A DNA stretch of 64,000 nucleotides from SIBU01 sp964430335. GTDB taxonomy: Bacteria; Patescibacteriota; Minisyncoccia; Phycocordibacterales; SIBU01. The notes under the pieces were generated by a model. The model was not told the DNA's origin, did no database searches, and worked only from the letters and a program-made list of their open reading frames with translations. Below are positions 53,116-60,272 of the stretch, piece after piece. Within the stretch, counting starts at the first letter, position 1, and each line of letters begins with the position of its first letter. The stretch is from assembly GCA_964430335.1 (NCBI GenBank), contig CAYSEN010000002.1, positions 15,598 through 79,597 on the forward strand, given 5' to 3'. Position numbers and translations under genes: made by a program.

Positions 53116-53787
53116 AAAATCGACAGGTTGCTCGCCTTCCTTAAGACGAACTCCAAGAAAGCGAAAATCGGGATCGAAAGGACGTGATAGATATTCTCTA
53201 GCAAGACAAAGTCCTCCCCCGCCAGCCTTGCAAATCTTCACGACCGATTCATTCCATACCTGGCCCAAAGCAACAACGGAATGATCGATGCCAACGTTGT
53301 GTCCTGCTTTAAAAACAAGCCAGGATAAAAACTCGATCACTGTGGCCGGACGATAGCCAGCGGTAGCCATGACCTTGATCACTTCGTCGCGTTCGGCACG
53401 GAAATCAAGGTGGAAACTCCAAAACTTCATTTCTTCTGCTGTTTGCGCAGGCGGGAAATTCGAATCAGAAATAGACGCATCTATGCCACTTAAACCAATT
53501 CTGTTGATCAATTCCTCAAGATCTCCTTCCCAAATCCTACATAGTTCAGCATGGTCCCCATGACGTCTTGCGCTATCAGCAACGACTCCGATCCTTTCTT
53601 GCTTCCATAAATCAACGATCACGCCATAAGCTTTCACAAGGGAAGCCGTGCCTGGGCAAGTCCGAAGCCAGTCGAGAATGGTGATTGGTACTCCATGCAA
53701 ATTTGCAACTCCTTTCATGGTAGCCCAGAGGAGTTGCAAAGTTGCAATAAACTCACCACCAGACCGCCAACCATTATTATTGTTCAC
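53107..53787 (-). CDS. Unknown protein with the C-terminal pattern of a common Parcubacteria hypothetical family
   Basis: A 226-residue soluble protein from a GTG start. The C-terminal third (MATAGYRPATVIEFLSWLVF, then VVALGQVWNESVVKI and DPDFRFLGVRLKEG) resembles, from memory, small hypothetical proteins widespread in Parcubacteria. Those share GYRPAT, VALG and a terminal FRFLxVR. I know no function for them. The N-terminal half has no recognisable motif. It is 2 nt downstream of a short upstream ORF and ends in its own terminator. Confidence 0.6.
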   Translation of the reverse strand: MNNNNGWRSGGEFIATLQLLWATMKGVANLHGVPITILDWLRTCPGTASLVKAYGVIVDLWKQERIGVVADSARRHGDHAELCRIWEGDLEELINRIGLSGIDASISDSNFPPAQTAEEMKFWSFHLDFRAERDEVIKVMATAGYRPATVIEFLSWLVFKAGHNVGIDHSVVALGQVWNESVVKICKAGGGGLCLAREYLSRPFDPDFRFLGVRLKEGEQPVDFQI

Positions 53788-53789
53788 TC

Positions 53790-53930
53790 TTAACTTTCCA
53801 CCTCATCATCATTCGCCTCTAATTGGGCGAACCCCGATTCGGTATAGATCCACAACGACCCGTCAAAGTCCATCAAAATCAGCACGCCCCAGAATACACT
53901 GAGCCCGCCTGAAATTTGAGACTTAAACAT
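53790..53930 (-). CDS. Short putative membrane protein preceding the unknown gene
   Basis: From the ATG at 53930 there are 46 residues: MFKSQISGGLSVFWGVLILM, one hydrophobic segment, then an acidic tail. The frame stays open upstream to a GTG at 54020, but that codon lies inside a promoter -10, so I prefer the shorter start. Two nucleotides separate its stop from the next gene, and it may serve as a leader ORF. Unknown function; existence uncertain. Confidence 0.4.
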   Translation of the reverse strand: MFKSQISGGLSVFWGVLILMDFDGSLWIYTESGFAQLEANDDEVES

Positions 53931-53982
53931 CTCGCTGTGGTCAAAAGACACCAAAAAATAAGAGGCTTTTGAACACAGCGAG
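53931..53982 (-). promoter_or_regulatory. Long 5'-UTR hairpin ending at a start codon
   Basis: 53931-53947 pairs with 53966-53982 (17 positions, one mismatch; outer arm CTCGCTGTG). On the minus strand the stem ends immediately before the ATG at 53930. No U-run follows, so it is not a terminator. An extended -10, TGT-TATAAG (54028-54020), lies about 40 nt upstream of the stem. Confidence 0.55.
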
Positions 53983-54019
53983 AATAAAGTGATTTCAAAA
54001 TTCACCAAAATCTTACTCA

Positions 54020-54028
54020 CTTATAACA
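54020..54028 (-). promoter_or_regulatory. Extended -10 promoter for the 53.1-53.9 kb orphan operon
   Basis: TGT-TATAAG on the minus strand, just after the stop of the GT4 gene that ends at 54035. It predicts an ~80-nt leader containing the hairpin at 53931-53982. Confidence 0.5.
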
Positions 54029-54034
54029 CAAAAA

Positions 54035-55246
54035 TTAATTATGGTCAATGAAAACTTCTCTTCTCATTCTTTCGGCCACTAAACTCCAATCATACTTTTC
54101 GTTTACCAACTTTAGTGAATTTTTGACTATGTAATCTCGAGACTCTCTATCCTTAATTAATTTTTCAACTTTCTGAGCGATGCTTTTTGGATTACTGACT
54201 TCGCAGACCAAGCCTGTCTCTCCATCTTTTAGAAAATCTACAATTCCCCCGACAGGAGTCGCGATAATAGGAAGTCCGGCCGCCATCGCCTCAATAAATG
54301 AATTTCCCATTCCTTCAGAGAGCGACGGTCGTATGAAAATGTCTGAAGCCCAAAGATAAGGTGGCAAATCCTTGTGATCGACGAACCCTAAAAACTTTAC
54401 TCTTTCTTGCAACTTTTCACTTTCAACTTTCAACTTTAATCTGGCTCCTAATTCCCCTGTTCCAATAATTAGAAACTTCACATTTTCTGGTAAAAATTCC
54501 ATGGCATCGATAACATCGCTTATAGCATTTTTTGTAACCAATCTTGAAGTAGTAATCAAAACAGTATCATCATTGCTGTATCCAAATTTTTTCCTGAAAT
54601 CTTCTCTTGAAAAATTGGTAATTGAAAATTGAAAATTCTTAACATCTACTCCATTCGGAACCACAGTAACTGGACAAGTCGCCCCCATGTCTCTAGCAAA
54701 GTCTGCCAAATAGTGCGAAATAGTTTGAATTCGATTAGCGCGAGTGAAAATCATTTTAAAAATTGGATACATAATTCCAACTCTGCGCTTGATGTAGGAA
54801 ATCGGATCACCTTCTTGCAGGGTCAAAACCATTGGAATGTCCGGCTTCCATAATTTAAAAAATAGCGCACCGAAGCCAGCATAGTTGGCCATGATAGACC
54901 ATGTTAAATCATATTTATTTTTTCGCGACAGACTCACCGCCTTTAAAAAAGCAAAAAACGGGAAAAAATATTTATAGATCTTAAATTTACTCAAAATCGC
55001 ATTATCCCCTGCCTGCCAACCAAAGCCAACTCTGTAAACATTGACGTTACCAATTCGCTCAAATTTTGGTGCGGTTTTCCGTAGGGTAATCATGTCGAAC
55101 TCAAAATCACCGCCGAGTCTGTCTGTAATCTCTTTAACCGCTATTTCGGCACCACCAATAAACCTCGGATAATAAACGAGTGAAAAAATTAAAATTTTCT
55201 TTTTTTCTGTATGTGTTTCCAAGTTATTCAATAATAGTATATTCAT
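54035..55246 (-). CDS. GT4 glycosyltransferase
   Basis: A 403-residue GT-B enzyme: ILIFSLVYYPRFIGGAEIAV, VTVVPNGVDVKNFQFS, VLITTSRLVTKNAISDVIDA, and donor site FIRPSLSEGMGNSFIEAMAA followed by GLPIIATPVGG. It overlaps the end of the LTD gene by 23 nt; an internal start is possible, because the conserved core begins about residue 18. Confidence 0.88.
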   Translation of the reverse strand: MNILLLNNLETHTEKKKILIFSLVYYPRFIGGAEIAVKEITDRLGGDFEFDMITLRKTAPKFERIGNVNVYRVGFGWQAGDNAILSKFKIYKYFFPFFAFLKAVSLSRKNKYDLTWSIMANYAGFGALFFKLWKPDIPMVLTLQEGDPISYIKRRVGIMYPIFKMIFTRANRIQTISHYLADFARDMGATCPVTVVPNGVDVKNFQFSITNFSREDFRKKFGYSNDDTVLITTSRLVTKNAISDVIDAMEFLPENVKFLIIGTGELGARLKLKVESEKLQERVKFLGFVDHKDLPPYLWASDIFIRPSLSEGMGNSFIEAMAAGLPIIATPVGGIVDFLKDGETGLVCEVSNPKSIAQKVEKLIKDRESRDYIVKNSLKLVNEKYDWSLVAERMRREVFIDHN

Positions 55247-56048
55247 CGGCTAAGCTTCTACCTTTATTCTCTACACCATTTTTATTATTTGGTAATAATA
55301 TAACCATAACCCCGACAATAATGATACCTCCTAAAGCCAATAACCACGACCACAGGTCTGACGGGTTTTCAGTATTTTTTAGCGGGAAACCTTCCTTAAC
55401 AACCTCTACGTTTTTATCGGGTTTTTGATCAGTTTTTAAAAGCTCGGATTTAGGCAGTGCTTTCGGTACTAAATTATCGGCTTTTTTAGAAACACTTTTT
55501 TCCTCATTCACAATCGACACAGCGGGAACATTTTGTACCAAAACATTAATATTTCCAGGTGTTGGAATACTCGCTTTCCAACCCGAATCAAAAAGTTGTA
55601 AGGAATTACCATCTCCAGTCGCACCCAAATTTGAGTCATAATTGACCAAAGTTGTGGAAGTAGTGGTTCCTAATTTTATTAGAATCTTCCCTGAACTATT
55701 ATTTAATGAAAAACTACTACGTAAAATTGAACCTTGATAACTTGGCCAATCCTGTAAAAATTTGTTTGGATCACTTGCGATAACAGCAAAACCTTGAGGA
55801 GGTAAAACCTGATTTCCTCTGAAAAAAGAAACATTGTGGCTGTTGTCAGACTCGACTAGCTTCCACTTTTTAAAATCTACAGAAATGGATTGTGTACCAG
55901 TGTTTTTAATTTCTACCCACTCTCTACCTGAATCAGAACCAGGTAAATCGTACATTATTTCACTTACAATCACTTCTCCAAAAACTGGTCTTGCGAGCGC
56001 AAGGATGAAGATAAAAGAAAAGTATAAAATTAATCTAGGCTTTTTCAT
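55224..56048 (-). CDS. Secreted lamin-tail-domain (LTD) protein with C-terminal membrane anchor
   Basis: A signal peptide (about residues 1-24, FSFIFILALARPVFG) precedes an LTD domain: VIVSEIMYDLPGSDSGREWV, EIKNTGTQSISVDFKKWKLV and later LQLFDSGWKASIPTPGNINV. A ~70-residue polar linker leads to a C-terminal hydrophobic helix (WLLALGGIIIVGVMVILLP) and a short positively charged tail, so the domain would be tethered outside the cell. LTD proteins are common in Patescibacteria, and roles in adhesion or nuclease systems are suggested for some; none can be assigned here. It overlaps the VirD4-like gene by 14 nt. Confidence 0.83.
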   Translation of the reverse strand: MKKPRLILYFSFIFILALARPVFGEVIVSEIMYDLPGSDSGREWVEIKNTGTQSISVDFKKWKLVESDNSHNVSFFRGNQVLPPQGFAVIASDPNKFLQDWPSYQGSILRSSFSLNNSSGKILIKLGTTTSTTLVNYDSNLGATGDGNSLQLFDSGWKASIPTPGNINVLVQNVPAVSIVNEEKSVSKKADNLVPKALPKSELLKTDQKPDKNVEVVKEGFPLKNTENPSDLWSWLLALGGIIIVGVMVILLPNNKNGVENKGRSLADEYTIIE

Positions 56049-57975
56049 GTCCCTCGACTTTCAGTAAATTTCTCAAAACCTCCTCTGGCACCTCCTTGGG
56101 TTTATTTTCCTCCGTTTTAATTTCTTTTTTAAATTGGTTTGAATTATGAGCGTGATTTCCTTGATGTACTTCTTTTACATCATGATTATTTTGAGTCTTA
56201 GCAGAATCATTTGGTGCATGATTTTCTGTTACGGGTTTAGGCTCCGATTTTTCTTGTGCATTGTTTAATATTGAGGAAAGCGCCTTTCGAAGCTCAGATA
56301 GATTTTCTTGACCAGGAGATTTTGCCTTCTTCTGAGGGTCGTTGCTTTTCAACTGCGACAAGGAAATTGGTCGCGCAACTGGCTCACCTTGCTGAACCGA
56401 TGGCTTTTCAAATGTTTTTATTGGCTCTCTTTCTGGTTTTCTTTCAACAGGTCTATTCTCCGGTTTGGCCCCAACTACATATGAGATTTTTTGCGGTGTA
56501 AGGGCAGGTTTAACTGGAGACTTGGGTGGTGTAGGAACTGAAGATAACTGAACTTTCGGAGACGTCTGAATTTGCTGAACTGGCGATTGTGTGGGTGCTG
56601 GAGCTGGAGTGGTGTGTGCAACAACCGGAGCTTCAACTTTTTTTGTCTCAATCTTTTCAACTTTCTTTGCAACGGTAGGCACGGTTGGCTGATGAAATGC
56701 TTTAATCTCTTCTTCAACCTTTTCGCGAGGAGCTCCGAAAATCTTTCTTGATGATTCAATCACCTGCTCCTTAAAACTGACAGACGGCTTCTCAATCGGA
56801 GCCATTGTTGTAGCCGAGAACGGAGATGACCCCACTCCATCGATCATCAACTTTAAATAAATCTGAAACACTCCTAAGTTCACAAGATCCTCAGCAGTGA
56901 ATTGTGGCGCAAATTCCTTTTCCAAAACATCGGCATCGTACGCACCAACACGGAAGGTAACCATTGTTCCTACGTTACCGAAAACCGCCGCCCTCACCTC
57001 TTCCTCCATTTGCTCAATGTATTGATGAGCGATGGTTAGATTTAATTTATACTTTCTGGCTTCAGACAAAATATCGGCAAAACTTTTGTTTGCAAAAGAT
57101 TGGAATTCGTCTACGTACAAGTAGAAGTTTGGTAATTTATGAAGAGCGGACTCTGAGGCGTCGGCACGTGACATAGCAGCCAAATACATCTTGGTGATGA
57201 GCATGCTACCCAAAAGATTGGCGTTTCCCTCGCCCACTCTTCCTTTAGACAAGTTGACGATCATGATCTTTTTCTCGTCCATGATTTTTCTCATGTCGAA
57301 GCTAGAACCCGATTGTCCTATGATATTTCGAATCAAAGGGTTTGAAGTAAATTGTCCCACTTTGTTTTGAATGGCAGGTGTTGCCTCAGCAGCGTATTTG
57401 TCGGTATATTTTCCGAATTCATCTACCCAAAAAGATCTGACCGAAGGGTCCTTAATATTTTCCACGATTTTTTTGCGATACTCCTTGTCGCTCAGCATTC
57501 TGTTGATTCCAAGTAATGTTGAACCAGGATATTCGAGTAGAGCCAAAAGAGTATTGTTTAAAATGTATGCCATTCTGGCACTCCAAGAATCCACCCAAAT
57601 TTTCTCGAAAGTAGACATAAGACCGTTTACAACAAGGTGCCGTCTGTCAGGACCAACATCTTCCATGACGTTGAAGGAAATTGGATGTTCCATATCAAAC
57701 GGTGCAAAATACAAGACGTCTTTTATTCGATGCTCAGGAACATATTCCAAAAGTAATTCCGCAGTTTTACCGTGCGGGTCAATGAATGCCAAACCTTCCC
57801 CACTTTGAATGTCTTGAATTGCCATATTTTCAAGCAGAGTTGATTTTCCCATTCCAGTCTTACCGATGACGTACATGTGACGTGACCTGTCTTTTCTTTT
57901 AATACCAAAAGAAACTCTTCTGTTTCTCGAGTCTGACTGAGCAAAATAGGTAACTTTATTGTCGTCGTTTACCAT
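56035..57975 (-). CDS. VirD4/TraG-like ATPase with long disordered C-terminal tail
   Basis: About 646 residues from the ATG at 57975 (MVNDDNKVTYF); an in-frame upstream start is unlikely. Walker A is VIGKTGMGKSTLLENMA (about residue 38), Walker B is FYLYVDEFQSF, and ARKYKLNLTIAHQYIEQMEE fits the type IV coupling-protein/DUF87 family. No N-terminal membrane helix is present. Beyond residue ~420 the sequence is Pro/Lys/Glu/Ala-rich and probably unstructured. Such ATPases are widespread in Patescibacteria, often near pilus or DNA-uptake genes; none are visible here. Role in DNA or protein translocation is inferred only. Confidence 0.83.
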   Translation of the reverse strand: MVNDDNKVTYFAQSDSRNRRVSFGIKRKDRSRHMYVIGKTGMGKSTLLENMAIQDIQSGEGLAFIDPHGKTAELLLEYVPEHRIKDVLYFAPFDMEHPISFNVMEDVGPDRRHLVVNGLMSTFEKIWVDSWSARMAYILNNTLLALLEYPGSTLLGINRMLSDKEYRKKIVENIKDPSVRSFWVDEFGKYTDKYAAEATPAIQNKVGQFTSNPLIRNIIGQSGSSFDMRKIMDEKKIMIVNLSKGRVGEGNANLLGSMLITKMYLAAMSRADASESALHKLPNFYLYVDEFQSFANKSFADILSEARKYKLNLTIAHQYIEQMEEEVRAAVFGNVGTMVTFRVGAYDADVLEKEFAPQFTAEDLVNLGVFQIYLKLMIDGVGSSPFSATTMAPIEKPSVSFKEQVIESSRKIFGAPREKVEEEIKAFHQPTVPTVAKKVEKIETKKVEAPVVAHTTPAPAPTQSPVQQIQTSPKVQLSSVPTPPKSPVKPALTPQKISYVVGAKPENRPVERKPEREPIKTFEKPSVQQGEPVARPISLSQLKSNDPQKKAKSPGQENLSELRKALSSILNNAQEKSEPKPVTENHAPNDSAKTQNNHDVKEVHQGNHAHNSNQFKKEIKTEENKPKEVPEEVLRNLLKVEGHEKA

Positions 57976-58008
57976 TAGAAAATTTAAATTTAAATTACAG
58001 TTGAAATA

Positions 58009-58017
58009 ATTGTAACA
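58009..58017 (-). promoter_or_regulatory. Extended -10 promoter of the VirD4-like gene
   Basis: TGT-TACAAT on the minus strand, 33 nt upstream of the ATG at 57975. The leader is A/T-rich and lacks a Shine-Dalgarno motif. Confidence 0.5.
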
Positions 58018-58030
58018 TAAAAGGCAGGAA

Positions 58031-58064
58031 CAAAAAGGCCGGCGCAAGCAAAGCTTGCGCCGGC
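58031..58064 (-). terminator. Strong terminator for a minus-strand gene lost in the adjacent gap
   Basis: GCCGGCGCAAGC and GCTTGCGCCGGC (58038-58049, 58053-58064) form a perfect 12-bp stem with an AAA loop. CTTTTT follows on the minus strand. The only minus-strand sequence feeding into it lies in or beyond the N run at 58084. Confidence 0.8.
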
Positions 58065-58083
58065 AAAATAAAAACCCGCAGTC

Positions 58084-58183
58084 NNNNNNNNNNNNNNNNN
58101 NNNNNNNNNNNNNNNNNNNNNNNNNNNNNNNNNNNNNNNNNNNNNNNNNNNNNNNNNNNNNNNNNNNNNNNNNNNNNNNNNNN
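58084..58183. other. 100-N scaffold gap without duplicated flanks
   Basis: Unlike the other three gaps, the sequences on the two sides are unrelated, so this is a true gap of unknown size. A terminator stands on each side with the U-run to the minus strand, implying at least one missing minus-strand gene. Confidence 0.75.
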
Positions 58184-58208
58184 TGAGACCACTGTCAGTT
58201 TTGGCACA

Positions 58209-58231
58209 AAAAAGGCCGGACTGACTTCCGG
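58209..58231 (-). terminator. Terminator of the small membrane protein gene at 58276
   Basis: CCGGA and TCCGG (58216-58220, 58227-58231) form a short stem, followed on the minus strand by CCTTTTTT. Confidence 0.6.
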
Positions 58232-58275
58232 AATTTAATACTACCACCTTTAGACTTTCAGGTCAAAGAAGTTAG

Positions 58276-58569
58276 TTATTCTATAACACTTTGTTCGGCA
58301 ATATTAATAGGACTAACGACAGGTTCGGAAACGGAAGAATTTACCTCAGGAACAGAGCTTGTAACCTCAGAGGCATGATGATGTTTTTTCGTTGGTTTCC
58401 TTTTAGCTTTAATTACTGGGGGTTTGTAGTACCTCATCGAAAAAGAAGTGTAGCAAAGAGAAATACCCAAAATCACAACCATAATATTTCTCCAAAAAAT
58501 GGGAAATCCTAAAACTGGAATAATTATGAGTGCGATTCCAATTCCCAAAACCGTGTTGATATACTTCAT
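58276..58569 (-). CDS. Small two-helix membrane protein of unknown function
   Basis: From ATG 58569 there are 97 residues: MKYINTVLGIGIALIIIPVL, then a second hydrophobic stretch (IMVVILGISLCYTSFSM), a basic segment with KAKRKPTKKHHH, and a Ser/Val/Glu-rich tail. No family recognised. The start is fixed by a perfect TATAAT exactly 6 nt upstream; an in-frame ATG at 58617 lies upstream of that promoter. It has its own terminator. Confidence 0.65.
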   Translation of the reverse strand: MKYINTVLGIGIALIIIPVLGFPIFWRNIMVVILGISLCYTSFSMRYYKPPVIKAKRKPTKKHHHASEVTSSVPEVNSSVSEPVVSPINIAEQSVIE

Positions 58570-58581
58570 GCATTTATTATA
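58567..58581 (-). promoter_or_regulatory. Consensus TATAAT at leaderless distance
   Basis: On the minus strand TATAAT (58581-58576) is followed by AAATGC and the ATG at 58569. +1 should fall on the start codon. Confidence 0.65.
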
Positions 58582-58626
58582 CAAGAATGTCCGCAACAAA
58601 AGAAAGTGAATTAGCATTTTTGCAAA

Positions 58627-58635
58627 TGTTATAAT
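58627..58635 (+). promoter_or_regulatory. Extended -10 promoter of the 58.7 kb orphan gene
   Basis: TGT-TATAAT with hexamer at 58630-58635 predicts a leader of about 22 nt before the ATG at 58664. Confidence 0.6.
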
Positions 58636-58663
58636 TGTTTTAGATACAAATCGTCAAATTTTT

Positions 58664-59218
58664 ATGAGAATCTGGAAATACGAAGCCAAGCGCCACAGCG
58701 ATAGGCTCGCTCACCGTCTCAAAAAATATGACGGTGGGCAAATTCTTTTGGTTACCTCTGCAGTCACATACAGGGGTCAAATCAGTAATTACCAATTGAT
58801 TGGCACTACGATCGACTTCAAATTGACATGGCTAGCAAGAAAACGAATAATTTCTAATTCGTTCTGGTCGCCCAAATGGTCTTGGGAACTAGTCCAGTAC
58901 AGATGGCCGGCTACAGACTCTAGTTTCGTACTGTTAAGAAACACGGCTATCAATCTTGAAATGACCAACTCAGGTCACGAAGGCCACGACAGACCAGAAA
59001 ACCAGGCGATCGCAGACATTGACGTGGCGAAATTTCACCAGAACAAGACACACGATGGGAAAATTGCTGGTAGCAAGGTTACCCACCCAAAATGTCTTTT
59101 TTTCGTCACAACATTGAACGAAAGTGGTGCGCTCTTCCAACCAAGTGACCCTAGAAACCTGGAAATACTTGCGGACGGAACGGTGATAGACCCACTTTGC
59201 CCGCCCGACACTCCTTAA
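58664..59218 (+). CDS. Orphan protein of unknown function
   Basis: A 184-residue soluble protein I do not recognise. The N-terminus is basic (MRIWKYEAKRHSDRLAHRLK). A beta-rich, tryptophan-containing middle (RIISNSFWSPKWSWELVQYR) and a His-rich segment (SGHEGHDRPENQ) follow, and the tail is proline-rich. It has a good promoter and its own terminator, as expected of a real gene. Higher G+C than neighbouring core genes groups it with the other orphan inserts. Confidence 0.55.
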   Translation: MRIWKYEAKRHSDRLAHRLKKYDGGQILLVTSAVTYRGQISNYQLIGTTIDFKLTWLARKRIISNSFWSPKWSWELVQYRWPATDSSFVLLRNTAINLEMTNSGHEGHDRPENQAIADIDVAKFHQNKTHDGKIAGSKVTHPKCLFFVTTLNESGALFQPSDPRNLEILADGTVIDPLCPPDTP

Positions 59219-59247
59219 CCGACAATCATACTGCCGGTTATTTTTTT
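59217..59247 (+). terminator. Terminator of the 58.7 kb orphan gene
   Basis: AACCG-A-CA and TG-C-CGGTT pair around ATCATAC, followed by ATTTTTTT. The T-run runs directly into the promoter of the next gene. Confidence 0.7.
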
Positions 59248-59264
59248 GATATAATAAAATTATG
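59247..59264 (+). promoter_or_regulatory. Leaderless-type promoter of the pterin dehydratase gene
   Basis: TGA-TATAAT (hexamer 59250-59255), then AAAATT, then ATG at 59262: a consensus extended -10 exactly 6 nt before the start codon. Confidence 0.7.
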
Positions 59265-59600
59265 GATAACAACCTAGAACAAAAACATTGTCGCGCCTGT
59301 GAACTCGGCGAAGGAAAGCTCGATGAAGTAGCAACAAATGCTTTACTTACCCACACACCAAAATGGTCAATTATTGAAAACCGCGAAATCATCCGTAAAT
59401 TTAAGTTAAAAAATTTCGCTTCTGCTCTCGCGTTTGTAAATAAAGTCGGCGAGATTGCTGAATCCGAAGGACACCATCCTGATATAAAATTTGGCTGGGG
59501 CTACGTCGAGATTACACTCACTACTCATGCAGTAAACGGTCTTTCAGAAAATGATTTTATTATGGCCTCAAAAATAGACAGGATTACTTTTGAAGAGTAG
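59262..59600 (+). CDS. Pterin-4a-carbinolamine dehydratase-like protein
   Basis: The 112-residue protein has the PCD fold signature EIAESEGHHPDIKFGWGYVE, carrying the catalytic histidines, then LTTHAVNGLSENDF. An N-terminal extension holds two cysteines and CRACELGEGKLD, which is usual in bacterial PhhB-type proteins. PCD recycles oxidised tetrahydrobiopterin for aromatic hydroxylases and can act as a transcription coactivator. In a small CPR genome with no hydroxylase in view the role is open, perhaps molybdopterin or folate related. It converges with rsmI, overlapping it by 17 nt. Confidence 0.88.
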   Translation: MDNNLEQKHCRACELGEGKLDEVATNALLTHTPKWSIIENREIIRKFKLKNFASALAFVNKVGEIAESEGHHPDIKFGWGYVEITLTTHAVNGLSENDFIMASKIDRITFEE

Positions 59601-60270
59601 AGACAATCACAACAAATTCACCTTTTATCTTTTCTGAGTTTTTACCAAAAAATTCTAGTAGTTCACTCGGCAAACCCGACACAACCTCCTCAAACATTTT
59701 CGTCAGTTCTCTCGCGATTGTAACTTTTTTCGCTGGAGCAAATTTTTGTAGCGACTCCAAAGTTTTTAATATTCGGTGAGGAGATTCATAAAAAACTGCA
59801 GTTCTTTCCATTGAGGAAATTTCCTTGAATAAAGTCTCTCGGCCTTTTTTATGTGGCAAAAAACCAAGAAAAGTAAAATCAGAAACAGGAATACCTGCTA
59901 TCGAAAAAGCCGTGGTTAGCGCTGATGGTCCGGGTACGGATTCGATTTTTAAATCAGGCAGTGATTCCCTAATTTTACTAACGAGATATGACCCTGGATC
60001 TGAAATTCCTGGGGTCCCAGCATCTGTTACCAAAGCCACACTTTTACCTTCGGCTAGCAATTCAATAATTTTTTCAATAGCGACTCCACTGTCCTGTTCG
60101 TTGTAGGTCAAAAGTGGCTTCTTAGGAATTTCATATTTTTGCAATAACCTAGATGTTACCCTTGTGTCTTCGCACAAAATCAAATCAACCTCCTTAAGAA
60201 CTCGAACGGCTCGAAAAGTGATATCCTCCAAATTCCCTATTGGTGTTCCGACGATAAATAATTTTCCCAT
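59584..60270 (-). CDS. rsmI: 16S rRNA (cytidine-1402 2'-O) methyltransferase RsmI
   Basis: RsmI methylates the 2'-hydroxyl of C1402 in the decoding centre of the 30S subunit using SAM. GTPIGNLEDITFRAVRVLKE, LILCEDTRVTSRLL and VTDAGTPGISDPGSYLV are diagnostic of this SAM-dependent tetrapyrrole-methylase-like family. The 228-residue length is a little short of E. coli but covers the domain. It lies 2 nt downstream of murC, so the two are co-transcribed. Confidence 0.93.
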   Translation of the reverse strand: MGKLFIVGTPIGNLEDITFRAVRVLKEVDLILCEDTRVTSRLLQKYEIPKKPLLTYNEQDSGVAIEKIIELLAEGKSVALVTDAGTPGISDPGSYLVSKIRESLPDLKIESVPGPSALTTAFSIAGIPVSDFTFLGFLPHKKGRETLFKEISSMERTAVFYESPHRILKTLESLQKFAPAKKVTIARELTKMFEEVVSGLPSELLEFFGKNSEKIKGEFVVIVSTLQK

Positions 60271-60272
60271 GT

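Noticed and set aside
53931..54020. The longer form of the short ORF starting at GTG 54020
   Set aside because: That GTG overlaps a good extended -10 and the extension is the hairpin sequence itself; the ATG at 53930 is more credible.
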